From contig DAOUSP010000016.1 in assembly GCA_030627155.1 (NCBI GenBank), positions 1 to 13,615 of the forward strand: a stretch of 13,615 nucleotides of DNA, written 5' to 3'. Positions 1 through 5,857 of the stretch are shown one piece after another (position 1 is the first letter of the stretch; each line of letters starts with the position of its first letter). Source of the DNA: Candidatus Aminicenantota bacterium. Its GTDB lineage: Bacteria > Acidobacteriota > Aminicenantia > Aminicenantales > Aminicenantaceae. A model generated the notes under the pieces. That model searched no databases and was not told where the DNA came from. It saw only the letters and a list, made by a program, of their open reading frames with translations. Made by a program: the position numbers and the translations under genes.

Positions 1-1036
1 CCTTCACTTTTTTATAGACCTCCTCAGGTGTGATTTGGCTTAAACACCTGAAATCTTTATGAATACACTGCCTTTGTTTACATGGGCGGCAGTCCAAGTT
101 TTTTTCGATTAAAATGGCGTTCGCCTTCCAGGGAGAGAAATTTGCTGGGAGTGTGGGTCCAAAATACGCGACAATAGGAGTAGAAGTTGAAGCAGCGATA
201 TGCATGGGGCCGCTATCCGGGCCGAAAAAGAGAGAACTCCTTGAAATAAGCTCCTTGAGTTCCAGCAAGTTCAGTTTTCCGACTGCGCTTAAAGGTGGCT
301 GTTCAGTTTGTTGCATGATTGCTTCTTCAAATTTTTTATCTTCCTGTGTTCCGACGAGTATGATTTTTATTCTCTGGTTTTTAGAGATAAGGTTGATGAG
401 TCGGACGATATTGTCAGTACCCCAATGGCGAAAGGCGTTTCCAGCACCTATATGCATGACAATGAAGGAAGAATCATTAAGGCCGTTTTCAGACAGGAAA
501 CTTGAGATTTTTTGGATTTCTTCTTTTTTTGCATCAGGAAGGCAAAGTGGAAGAGGTGCGCTGGCAGGAACGCCCAATGCCTTAACCAGGTTTAGATGAC
601 TTTCAACACTGTGAAAATTCCCCTTCTGAGGGCGCCGGGGAAGTTTAATATCATAGATAAATGGCTTGTGTTTTATTTTGTAGCCGATTTTTAATCTTGC
701 TCCAGAGAGAAATGTTATGAGAGATGCTCTTGGCCCTCCGTGAAAGTCAATAGCAACATCAAAATGCGTCTTTCGTAATTGACGGATGCAACACAAAGAA
801 CTTTTTACTGTTTGATTTGGCGGAATTACAATGATTTCATTCAAATGAGGGTTATTTTCAACGAGTTCCCGATATGGCTCTTCTACAACATAAGAAATCC
901 AGGCATCAGGGAAATATTCTCTTAATGCCGTGATGGCCGGTGTTGTCATGATGACGTCACCGATGCGCCTTAAGCGGACAAGAAGGATTTTTTCAATTGT
1001 AGAAGGGTTAATCTTTAGTTTCTCGGTCTGGTTCAA
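1..1036 (-). CDS. GT9 family glycosyltransferase (LPS heptosyltransferase-like), 3' end beyond window
   Basis: Transfers a sugar, most likely ADP-activated heptose, to the growing LPS core at the inner membrane; this is the known role of GT9/WaaF-WaaC proteins. The minus-strand frame is open without a stop from 1036 to the window edge (about 345 codons, close to a full family length of 340-360). Visible marks are the N-terminal KILLVRLRRIGDVIMTTPA segment, FHGG near the middle, the acceptor/donor signature FFGPDSGPMHIAAS, and a C-terminal cysteine cluster (CRPC, then C and C) typical of GT9 tails. There is no ATG near the start; I chose TTG at 1036 because GAAGAGG sits 6 bases before it. It overlaps the last codons of the upstream zinc protein, so the two are probably co-transcribed and translationally coupled. 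Exact acceptor (heptosyltransferase I, II or other) cannot be told. Confidence 0.9.
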   Translation of the reverse strand, partial: MNQTEKLKINPSTIEKILLVRLRRIGDVIMTTPAITALREYFPDAWISYVVEEPYRELVENNPHLNEIIVIPPNQTVKSSLCCIRQLRKTHFDVAIDFHGGPRASLITFLSGARLKIGYKIKHKPFIYDIKLPRRPQKGNFHSVESHLNLVKALGVPASAPLPLCLPDAKKEEIQKISSFLSENGLNDSSFIVMHIGAGNAFRHWGTDNIVRLINLISKNQRIKIILVGTQEDKKFEEAIMQQTEQPPLSAVGKLNLLELKELISRSSLFFGPDSGPMHIAASTSTPIVAYFGPTLPANFSPWKANAILIEKNLDCRPCKQRQCIHKDFRCLSQITPEEVYKKVK

Positions 1037-1196
1037 TTGTTGCCTCTTCAATAAGCATTACAGGGATGTCGTCTTTTATTGGATAGACCCTGTGACATTT
1101 CACGCATTTGAGGCCTTTTTCATCAGCAGTGAGTTTTATCTCATTCTTGCAAAAAGGGCATGCTAAAATTTCAAGAAGCTCCGGATCGATAGACAT
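1008..1196 (-). CDS. Trm112/UPF0434 (YcaR-like) small zinc-binding protein
   Basis: A 62-residue protein with the family layout: start MSIDPELLEILACPFC, two CxxC pairs (C13PFC16 and C31VKC34) expected to hold zinc, then YPIKDDIPVMLIEEA. Eukaryotic and archaeal Trm112 proteins activate methyltransferases; the bacterial YcaR group is often encoded beside LPS genes (in E. coli between lpxK and kdsB) and its role is not settled. The ATG at 1196 has AGGAGA six bases upstream. It is the first gene of a two-gene unit with the GT9 gene, overlapping it by 29 bp, which again ties the family to LPS synthesis. Family assignment is firm; function is inference. Confidence 0.9.
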   Translation of the reverse strand: MSIDPELLEILACPFCKNEIKLTADEKGLKCVKCHRVYPIKDDIPVMLIEEATIEPDRETKD

Positions 1197-1216
1197 TTTT
1201 TTTCTCCTGTTTTGTT

Positions 1217-1245
1217 ATCTTATAGATAATTGAGAATTCCGTCAA
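1217..1245 (-). promoter_or_regulatory. Second sigma70-like promoter P2 for the Trm112-GT9 unit
   Basis: On the minus strand TTGACG (1245-1240) is followed after 17 bp by TAAGAT (1222-1217), or after 15 bp by the better hexamer TATAAG (1224-1219). It lies 50 bp downstream of P1 and repeats P1's ATCTTGAC context, so the two look like a duplicated promoter core. The leader would be only about 14 to 18 nt and would still keep the AGGAGA ribosome site. Confidence 0.4.
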
Positions 1246-1266
1246 GATAATAGAAGCTACGGTTAT

Positions 1267-1295
1267 ATTATTAAATGACTTGACAGGGATGTCAA
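1267..1295 (-). promoter_or_regulatory. Sigma70-like promoter P1 for the Trm112-GT9 unit
   Basis: On the minus strand TTGACA (1295-1290, perfect -35) and AATAAT (1272-1267, five of six to the -10 consensus) are separated by exactly 17 bp. The start would fall near 1260, giving a leader of about 64 nt before the ATG at 1196. The -35 hexamer lies inside a perfect palindrome (see the operator entry). Confidence 0.6.
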
Positions 1296-1296
1296 G
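1279..1296. promoter_or_regulatory. Perfect palindrome over the P1 -35 (candidate operator)
   Basis: CTTGACA, four spacer bases GGGA, then TGTCAAG: 7-bp perfect arms centred on the P1 -35 box. The position and symmetry fit a dimeric repressor site, though a palindrome containing TTGACA could also arise by chance from the -35 itself. No regulator gene is present in the window. Confidence 0.35.
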
Positions 1297-1331
1297 ATTA
1301 GGAGCAAGCACCTTTTTTATGAGAGTGAACG

Positions 1332-1364
1332 GTGAGGAGTGAGGAGTGAGGAGTGAGGAGTGAG
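1332..1364. repeat. Tandem heptamer (GTGAGGA)x4.7
   Basis: Four perfect consecutive GTGAGGA units plus GTGAG. It directly abuts the palindromic element at 1365. Related but imperfect GAGTGAGGAG/AGTAAGGAGTG strings recur at 1465-1507 and at 5631-5660 and 5767-5780. Confidence 0.9.
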
Positions 1365-1393
1365 ATTGCCACGCCCCTGACGGGGCTCGCAAT
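1365..1393. repeat. Dispersed palindromic element, copy 1
   Basis: A 29-bp imperfect palindrome: outer arms ATTGC/GCAAT, inner arms GCCCC/GGGGC, loop TGAC, with short mismatched spacers between the arms. Including flanks, 1361-1396 matches 5661-5696 with one substitution (G at 1379, A at 5679), in the same orientation. It resembles REP-type intergenic palindromes; no terminal transposon features are present. Confidence 0.85.
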
Positions 1394-1406
1394 GACGAGA
1401 ATAGGG

Positions 1407-1458
1407 CTCGACTTTCTTGACTCTCAAGACTCTCTTGACATTCTCGACTATCTTGACA
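1407..1458. repeat. Degenerate TCTTGAC/TCGAC repeat block
   Basis: Three imperfect units of roughly 18 bp ending in TCTTGAC (near 1415-1421, 1433-1439 and 1451-1457), with internal TCGAC and TCAAGA variants. Its first 16 bases (1407-1422) reappear as an exact reverse complement at 5783-5798. Confidence 0.75.
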
Positions 1459-1517
1459 AGAATGATGAGGAGTGAACAGTAAACAGTAAGGAGTGAGGAG
1501 GGAGGAGTAAACAGCCA

Positions 1518-1553
1518 AAACTATACAAACTATATAACCTGTATAAACTATAA
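1518..1553. repeat. Four-copy 9-bp tandem repeat upstream of the kinase cassette
   Basis: Consecutive 9-mers AAACTATAC, AAACTATAT, AACCTGTAT, AAACTATAA. The array ends 18 bp before the TTG start of the kinase gene and contains several -10-like hexamers. It could be a repeated binding site, a promoter with variable spacing, or simple AT-rich expansion. Confidence 0.8.
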
Positions 1554-1571
1554 TTAGTTAGAGAGGAGATT

Positions 1572-2396
1572 TTGAAAGAAGAATTTGGTCTTCCTTTGAT
1601 CCTTCCCCCTTTTAAAGGCCGAGTCCATCCGAAATACAATTGTCCTGAGTTTCTAAAGGCAATTTCAGATTGCCAGGCCCTTTTCAATGAACCATCGTGC
1701 CGTATTTTACTTGAAGGTAGAAACCGCGTGGCTTCGGTGCAGATACCTGTTGGCGAAAACAAATCAGAAAAGATTGTTATCAAAGAATTCCGGGTTCAGG
1801 GAATTAACGCATTGAAAAGCCTCTTTTTGCCTTCAAAAGCTAAGAAAGCATGGAGAGGAAGCATGGAATTGATCAGAAGGGAACTTGCTACTCCTCATCC
1901 TGCAGCCTACCTTGAAAAAAGAAAAGGGCGGATGCTTGACCAGAGCTTGTTTCTTTCCGTGTGGACAGGAAATGTAAAAGAAATCCGTCTTTTATTCTGT
2001 CAGCTCCCTCATGAAGAGTTAAAAGAGCTTTTGGGTTCATTAGCCGCAAACCTTTTCATCTGCCATGAAAAAGGCATTCTTCATCGCGACCTTTCTGATG
2101 GAAATATTCTTGTGAAAAAAAACCAAACAGGGGAATATGTTTTTTATCTTGTTGATACTAACCGCATCAAGATAAAACAAAAAATTTCCCCTTTATCACG
2201 CATGAAGAACCTTATACGCTTTGGAGTGCCTTCCTCTTATCAACGTTTTTTCCTTGAGCAGTATTGGGGAGTTCAGCCGGCGCCAAAGTTTTTGTGGTTA
2301 TGGTATAAAATAAATAAGAATACTTATACTATGTATATAAAGACGAAAAAAATGTTGCGGCTAAAACAAATCGCACGAAAGTTAAAGATTCAATAA
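1572..2396 (+). CDS. WaaP/Kdo-kinase-like lipopolysaccharide kinase
   Basis: Predicted to phosphorylate an LPS core sugar (Kdo or heptose) on the cytoplasmic side, as characterised for the WaaP/KdkA families, which have a protein-kinase-like fold. In the 274-residue product the ATP-binding Lys is K71 (VIKEF), E104 (RREL) can serve as the helix-C glutamate, the catalytic loop is HRDLSDGNIL with D173 and N178, and the metal-binding Asp is D195 (YLVDTNR). All key residues are intact, so it is probably active. The C-terminal 30 residues are very basic, suiting contact with membrane or anionic glycolipid. The start is TTG at 1572, preceded by AGAGGAG with short spacing; no better start is seen. 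The next gene begins one base after its stop. A protein or other small-molecule kinase is possible but less likely given the LPS neighbourhood. Confidence 0.85.
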   Translation: MKEEFGLPLILPPFKGRVHPKYNCPEFLKAISDCQALFNEPSCRILLEGRNRVASVQIPVGENKSEKIVIKEFRVQGINALKSLFLPSKAKKAWRGSMELIRRELATPHPAAYLEKRKGRMLDQSLFLSVWTGNVKEIRLLFCQLPHEELKELLGSLAANLFICHEKGILHRDLSDGNILVKKNQTGEYVFYLVDTNRIKIKQKISPLSRMKNLIRFGVPSSYQRFFLEQYWGVQPAPKFLWLWYKINKNTYTMYIKTKKMLRLKQIARKLKIQ

Positions 2397-2397
2397 C

Positions 2398-3675
2398 ATG
2401 GACTCTGAATTTCGTTGGAATCCCTATGCAGACCAGCCCCATAATGTGATTCCAAAAAATGAACGCTTCAAACACCACATAAAGTATGCTGAAAGCTATT
2501 TGAAGCTTTTTCCCTCGAACCTCCGCGCAGCAGTTTCTGCGCTTTCTCTTTACAGGAAATACAAGAGAGGATTGTATTGCTCGCCTGTGAAGGTCAAAGA
2601 CCCTTTTGCCATCTCTGTTTCTCCCGATGAGAAAAAGTTGGAAGATATCATCTCCTGCTTTCATGATTTAGGCATAAATCAAACTCTTGTGCGAATCCCT
2701 TCATGGGAAAGAAAAAAGCTGGAGGATTACAAGAAATTCATATCCTCTCTTCTTGAGAATGGTATCACTCCGGTTGTTGCTCTACTGCAGAACAGAAACG
2801 ATGTACGGAATCCCTCTGAGTGGCTGCGTTTTGTTGAGGATGTCTTCTCTTGTTTGAAAGACCGGTGCGAATATTTTGAAGTTGGACATGCATGGAACAG
2901 GACAAAATGGGGATTATGGGAATACAGAGAATATCTGGAGCTGGCTCGTCCTGTTGTGCCGTTGGCTGAAAAATACAGCGTGAAACTTGTGGGCCCTGCT
3001 GTGATTGATTTTGAATTCCATCTGTATCCTCCAGTCCTGGCAGAAATTGACTTTGAAAAAGTGAGCTCTCTTCTTTATGTGGACAGGGTCGGTGCACCTG
3101 AGAACACACAATTTGGATGGGATACACCCCGAAAGATTGCATTGTTGAAAGCGATTATAGATACATGTTCTCAGGGAGGCCGTGATTTATGGATTACAGA
3201 GGTGAACTGGCCCTTGAAAGGAACAGGCGTTTATTCTCCAGCATCAGGAAAGCCGAATGTTACTGAAGAGCAGCAGGCTAATTATCTTGTCCGTTATTTC
3301 ATTTATGCTTTATGCAGCGGCCATGTCGAGAGAATATACTGGTGGCAGCTTGTCGCACCTGGTTATGGGCTAATCGACAATAGAGAAAACGAATGGAGAA
3401 AACGACCTTCTTATAGAGCGATGAAAGCGATGGGCTCTTTTCTTAAAGGAAGCATATTTCTTCAGAAGGTAGAGCATCCTGAGGCAAATGTGTTTATTTT
3501 CAAGAAAGGGCCTGAGGCTTTTGCTGTTTGCTGGACAAAAAAGGGATCTGTAGAGTATTCTTTCCCTGGCCGAGTGATTAGGGCGTTTGACAGGAATGGA
3601 AAAACAATAGAAATCACTGCAAATAAAATCAGAATAAATGAAAGCCCGCAGTATGTTTTTTTAAAGAGAGAATGA
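2398..3675 (+). CDS. Clan-A glycoside-hydrolase-like TIM barrel, acid/base Glu missing
   Basis: A 425-residue protein without signal peptide or membrane segment. The fold reading comes from barrel-like strands: LVRIP (97-101), PVVALL (125-130), YFEVGHAWN (159-167), VKLVGPA (195-201), LWITEVNWP (264-272) and IYWWQLVAPG (313-322). In clan-A glycosidases strand 4 ends in NEP with the acid/base Glu and strand 7 carries the nucleophile. Here E268 in ITEVNW fits the nucleophile, but the strand-4 NE is replaced by H164-A165. It may therefore be a glycan-binding pseudoenzyme, use another general acid, or act as a transglycosidase. The first ~60 residues, rich in basic and aromatic residues, look like a separate segment. 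It starts one base after the kinase stop and has no strong ribosome site, which suggests coupling. The cytoplasmic location with a kinase and a methyltransferase argues against polysaccharide foraging. Confidence 0.7.
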   Translation: MDSEFRWNPYADQPHNVIPKNERFKHHIKYAESYLKLFPSNLRAAVSALSLYRKYKRGLYCSPVKVKDPFAISVSPDEKKLEDIISCFHDLGINQTLVRIPSWERKKLEDYKKFISSLLENGITPVVALLQNRNDVRNPSEWLRFVEDVFSCLKDRCEYFEVGHAWNRTKWGLWEYREYLELARPVVPLAEKYSVKLVGPAVIDFEFHLYPPVLAEIDFEKVSSLLYVDRVGAPENTQFGWDTPRKIALLKAIIDTCSQGGRDLWITEVNWPLKGTGVYSPASGKPNVTEEQQANYLVRYFIYALCSGHVERIYWWQLVAPGYGLIDNRENEWRKRPSYRAMKAMGSFLKGSIFLQKVEHPEANVFIFKKGPEAFAVCWTKKGSVEYSFPGRVIRAFDRNGKTIEITANKIRINESPQYVFLKRE

Positions 3676-3679
3676 ATAA

Positions 3680-4348
3680 ATGAAAAACAAGTCTTTTCAA
3701 AAGCACGAAGTTGCAGAATATGAAAGAAAAAGATACCGTGGCCTTGACCAGCGCTTTGTGCATATAAGAGAGATAAAAATCCTCGAATCAATCTTTAAAG
3801 AAATTCAAGAAGACTCCCTTCACGTTTTGGATATTCCCTGTGGCTATGGCCGCTTTTCTGACCTGTGCTTGAAGTATGGGTTTTCTTTAGTTAACAGCGA
3901 TATTTCTTTTCATATGGTCCAGCGGGCTGTGAACCGCAAGCGCTTGAACATGGAAGCATCTGTTTGCGGTTTTATATCTGATGCCAAACAAGGAATTCCT
4001 GTTAAGACAGAAATCATTCCAGTTGTGCTTTCCATGCGCTTTTTCCATCATCTACATGAGGCAGATGACCGCCTGTTTATCCTGAAGGAGTTTTATCGCG
4101 TTTCCTTGAAATGGGTTGTCTTGTCATATTACCAGAGTCATTTTTTACATCGCCTTCAAAGAAAACTCAGGAAGGCAGTAAAGAAAGGAAAAACGCGAAT
4201 AAAGATGATTTCAAGGAAAGAATTTCATCGTGAAATCACTGAGGCCGGATTTGAGGTCATAAAGGAATATTCTCTTATTCCTGGGCTTCATGCCCAGCAT
4301 ATTGTTCTTTTGCGGAAACTTAAAAGTGAATCCGAATCCCTGCTGTAA
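3680..4348 (+). CDS. Class I SAM-dependent methyltransferase
   Basis: A 222-residue soluble Rossmann methyltransferase. Motif I is VLDIPCGYGRFS (49-60), the acidic residue that binds the SAM ribose is D74 in VNSDIS, and the post-I/IV region reads VVLSMRFFHHL (115-125), similar to small-molecule or lipid methyltransferases of the Methyltransf_11/25 type. A basic stretch (about 152-176, KLRKAVKKGKTRIK) could contact membrane or a phosphorylated substrate. It follows the barrel protein by four bases, so it is the third gene of one unit; I infer that it methylates the same surface glycan that the kinase modifies. Its last 29 bp overlap the 3' end of the convergent outer-membrane gene. The substrate is unknown. 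Confidence 0.8.
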   Translation: MKNKSFQKHEVAEYERKRYRGLDQRFVHIREIKILESIFKEIQEDSLHVLDIPCGYGRFSDLCLKYGFSLVNSDISFHMVQRAVNRKRLNMEASVCGFISDAKQGIPVKTEIIPVVLSMRFFHHLHEADDRLFILKEFYRVSLKWVVLSYYQSHFLHRLQRKLRKAVKKGKTRIKMISRKEFHREITEAGFEVIKEYSLIPGLHAQHIVLLRKLKSESESLL

Positions 4349-5534
4349 GGGAAAAACCTGATAAATCGATCATTGCGGGGGCAGGGTTTAGGACACCTGC
4401 TTCTGCAGGCCTTTTTTTGCGAATAAAAAGCAAGGGATAAGACTTTTCCTCAGATATTTGTCCTTGATAGATATAGAGCGTCCCTTCTTCAGAAGAGGAA
4501 AAACCAGTTGAATCTTCAAAGTAATTTGTCCCCTTAAATCCACGTATTCTGGCATAACGGCCAATCCCCTCCAGGAAAACACTAAGATGGGAAGAGACGT
4601 TCTGGACGATTCCCAGTCCTCCCATTAATCCGAGTTCCTGTGCATTAGATTTTCCTTCCCAATTCTCCCAGAAATCATCCGCCTGAATATGGTAGTAATA
4701 TGTGCATTGGGCAAAATAATATTCGATTCCGCTCTTGATATAAAAAGACGGAACAGGAAAATATGAAATCATTAATTTAATGGGAATTGCTTGTATTTTA
4801 GGACATGTGGTAAAAACATATGAAGCTGGCCCTCTTATGAATTCAACCTGGCTTTCTTTTTTGCCCTTGAAATAATCGACGCCTATCCCGAGGAACACAC
4901 TCGGGTGTAATCGAATTATTAATTCCCCTCCAGCGATGTAACTCAAATGAGCTGGGCGAAACTCTCCATTTCTCTGGGCGGAAAGGATATCTTCGTAAAG
5001 GTCAGCCAATCCTTGGGCACCTTTATTTAAATCACCGCCGAAAAAGAAATTTCCGCCTCCTGAGAAAGAAATTTGTACAGGCGAAAGAGAGGACTTAAAT
5101 TGGGTGGGCTCTACAGGAGGAGGTGAAATTATCTGGGGTTCTTCAGATTCTGTCTCTCGTTCTTTTGGAGACGCTTCCTCTTTCACAGGTTCTTCTTTCG
5201 CTAGAGCTTCTTGAGGAATAGGTCGGATTGTAGTGATTAAACTCTCATGAACATAACCAGTGACAGTCTCTCCTTCCTCGGATTTCAACTGGACCTTGTA
5301 CCAATCTCCTTCTTTGCCTAAATATTCAAGAAATGTTCCAAGTGGTACCTGATAAATGATTGTGCTGCCAATATCAGGTTTTAACCTGATATTGGCTTGT
5401 TCTGTGACGACTTTGAGTTTGAGAGGGACTTCTTTTTCTTGCCCTTGAAGAGGAGTCATGGAGGAGAGGAAAAATGCCGTTAATATTGAGAATAAAATGA
5501 TACGACCTTGTGATTTTCTTATTATAAGCTTCAT
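4320..5534 (-). CDS. Secreted outer-membrane beta-barrel protein with N-terminal SH3 domain
   Basis: 404 residues from ATG at 5534. Residues 1-32 form a signal peptide: basic KLIIRKSQGR, hydrophobic IILFSILTAFFLSS, and a small-residue region ending near PLQGQ. A bacterial SH3 domain follows (about 41-101: ANIRLKPDIGS, GDWYKVQL, TGYVHESLI), a fold that often binds peptidoglycan. Residues 105-145 are an acidic, proline-rich linker. The rest (about 150-404) alternates polar and aromatic residues in barrel fashion, with GGGNFFFGGDLN at its start, and ends ...LTAGIRIHF, a C-terminal Phe as expected for assembly by the BAM machinery. I infer an OM protein whose SH3 domain anchors it to the wall. 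A TTG at 5585 would add 17 residues but overlaps the -35 of the likely promoter, so I reject it. Monocistronic; convergent with the methyltransferase. Confidence 0.8.
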   Translation of the reverse strand: MKLIIRKSQGRIILFSILTAFFLSSMTPLQGQEKEVPLKLKVVTEQANIRLKPDIGSTIIYQVPLGTFLEYLGKEGDWYKVQLKSEEGETVTGYVHESLITTIRPIPQEALAKEEPVKEEASPKERETESEEPQIISPPPVEPTQFKSSLSPVQISFSGGGNFFFGGDLNKGAQGLADLYEDILSAQRNGEFRPAHLSYIAGGELIIRLHPSVFLGIGVDYFKGKKESQVEFIRGPASYVFTTCPKIQAIPIKLMISYFPVPSFYIKSGIEYYFAQCTYYYHIQADDFWENWEGKSNAQELGLMGGLGIVQNVSSHLSVFLEGIGRYARIRGFKGTNYFEDSTGFSSSEEGTLYIYQGQISEEKSYPLLFIRKKRPAEAGVLNPAPAMIDLSGFSLTAGIRIHF

Positions 5535-5556
5535 TTTATTAGTTTTACTGAATATG

Positions 5557-5585
5557 ATTATAGACAAAATCCTCCCATCAAGCAA
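5557..5585 (-). promoter_or_regulatory. Sigma70-like promoter for the OM barrel gene
   Basis: On the minus strand TTGCTT (5585-5580) and a perfect TATAAT (5562-5557) are separated by 17 bp. Transcription would start near 5550, leaving only about 16 nt before the ATG at 5534, with no clear Shine-Dalgarno in that leader. This supports the ATG at 5534 as the start. Confidence 0.6.
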
Positions 5586-5857
5586 ATTTTTACAGTTTGT
5601 CTAGAGAGTCGAGAAGGTCGAGGAGTAAGTAGTGAAAAGTAAGGAGTAAGGAGTGAAGAATGAGATTGCCACGCCCCTAACGGGGCTCGCAATGACAATA
5701 AGGAAAGAGTCGCCCGCAATGACAGAAAAGAAGAGGCACGCAATGACAGCAAAAAAACAAGTGAATAGTAAGGAGTGAGGGAAGTCAAGAAAGTCGAGAA
5801 AATTTTTTGAAAAAATGGTAACATTAATAAAACTTAGGTAAAATCAATGGAGAAAGC
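5586..5857. other. Second divergent repeat-rich intergenic region
   Basis: 272 bp between the OM barrel gene (minus) and the DUF1573 gene (plus). It contains TCGAGAAGGTCGAGG-type sequence (about 5609-5623), an AGTAAGGAGT run (5631-5660), the second palindromic element (5665-5693), two extra CGCAATGACA decay copies downstream of it (near 5715 and 5739), AGTAAGGAGTGAGG (5767-5780) and the inverted 16-mer AGTCAAGAAAGTCGAG (5783-5798). No protein-like frame is present. A TTGAAA at 5807-5812 has no good -10 at the right distance, so I do not call a promoter for the rightward gene. Confidence 0.8.
5665..5693. repeat. Dispersed palindromic element, copy 2
   Basis: Same 29-bp imperfect palindrome as at 1365-1393 and in the same orientation: ATTGC/GCAAT outer arms and GCCCC/GGGGC inner arms, loop TAAC instead of TGAC. 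Flanking TGAG on the left and GAC on the right are shared too. The right arm string CGCAATGACA recurs twice more within 60 bp, as if partial copies had been added. Confidence 0.85.

Larger units (their letters stand above)
1197..1571. other. Divergent repeat-rich intergenic region
   Basis: 375 bp between the minus-strand Trm112-GT9 unit and the plus-strand kinase cassette. From left to right it holds the two minus-strand promoters and the palindrome (1217-1296), a GTGAGGA tandem run (1332-1364), a GC-rich palindromic element (1365-1393), TCTTGAC/TCGAC-type degenerate repeats (1407-1458), further AGTAAGGAGTGAGG-type sequence (1485-1510), and a four-copy 9-bp repeat (1518-1553) just before the kinase start. 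Open frames here give only low-complexity SLLTPH-type peptides and are not genes. TATAAT at 1549-1554 could be a -10 for the kinase cassette but no credible -35 lies 15-19 bp upstream. Confidence 0.8.

Noticed and set aside
114..599. Plus-strand open frame of 161 codons
   Set aside because: Antisense shadow of the GT9 gene, whose minus-strand frame is continuous and carries the DSGPMHIA motif.
1332..1510. CRISPR-like array
   Set aside because: The units are 7 to 18 bp, contiguous or degenerate, with no constant 25-40 bp repeats and unique spacers, and no cas genes are present.
1171..1783. Minus-strand open frames of about 111-115 codons
   Set aside because: They translate the repeat-rich spacer into low-complexity SLLTPH/SSLR peptides and run into the opposite strand of the kinase gene; no ribosome site or family likeness.
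4337..4352. Possible bidirectional terminator at the convergent gene ends
   Set aside because: TCCCT/AGGGA gives only a 5-bp stem and no T tract follows on either strand.
5580..5585. TTG at 5585 as start of the outer-membrane protein
   Set aside because: It coincides with the -35 of a good promoter and would place 17 odd residues before a standard signal peptide; ATG at 5534 is preferred.
5558..5824. Minus-strand open frame of 88 codons
   Set aside because: It is the second repeat spacer read as SLLTP/SLRA peptides; the similarity to the frame at 1171-1518 comes from the shared repeats, not from a protein family.
5807..5844. Promoter for the DUF1573 gene (TTGAAA with TAAAAT)
   Set aside because: The spacing between the hexamers is 26 bp, too long for sigma70, and no other pair fits.
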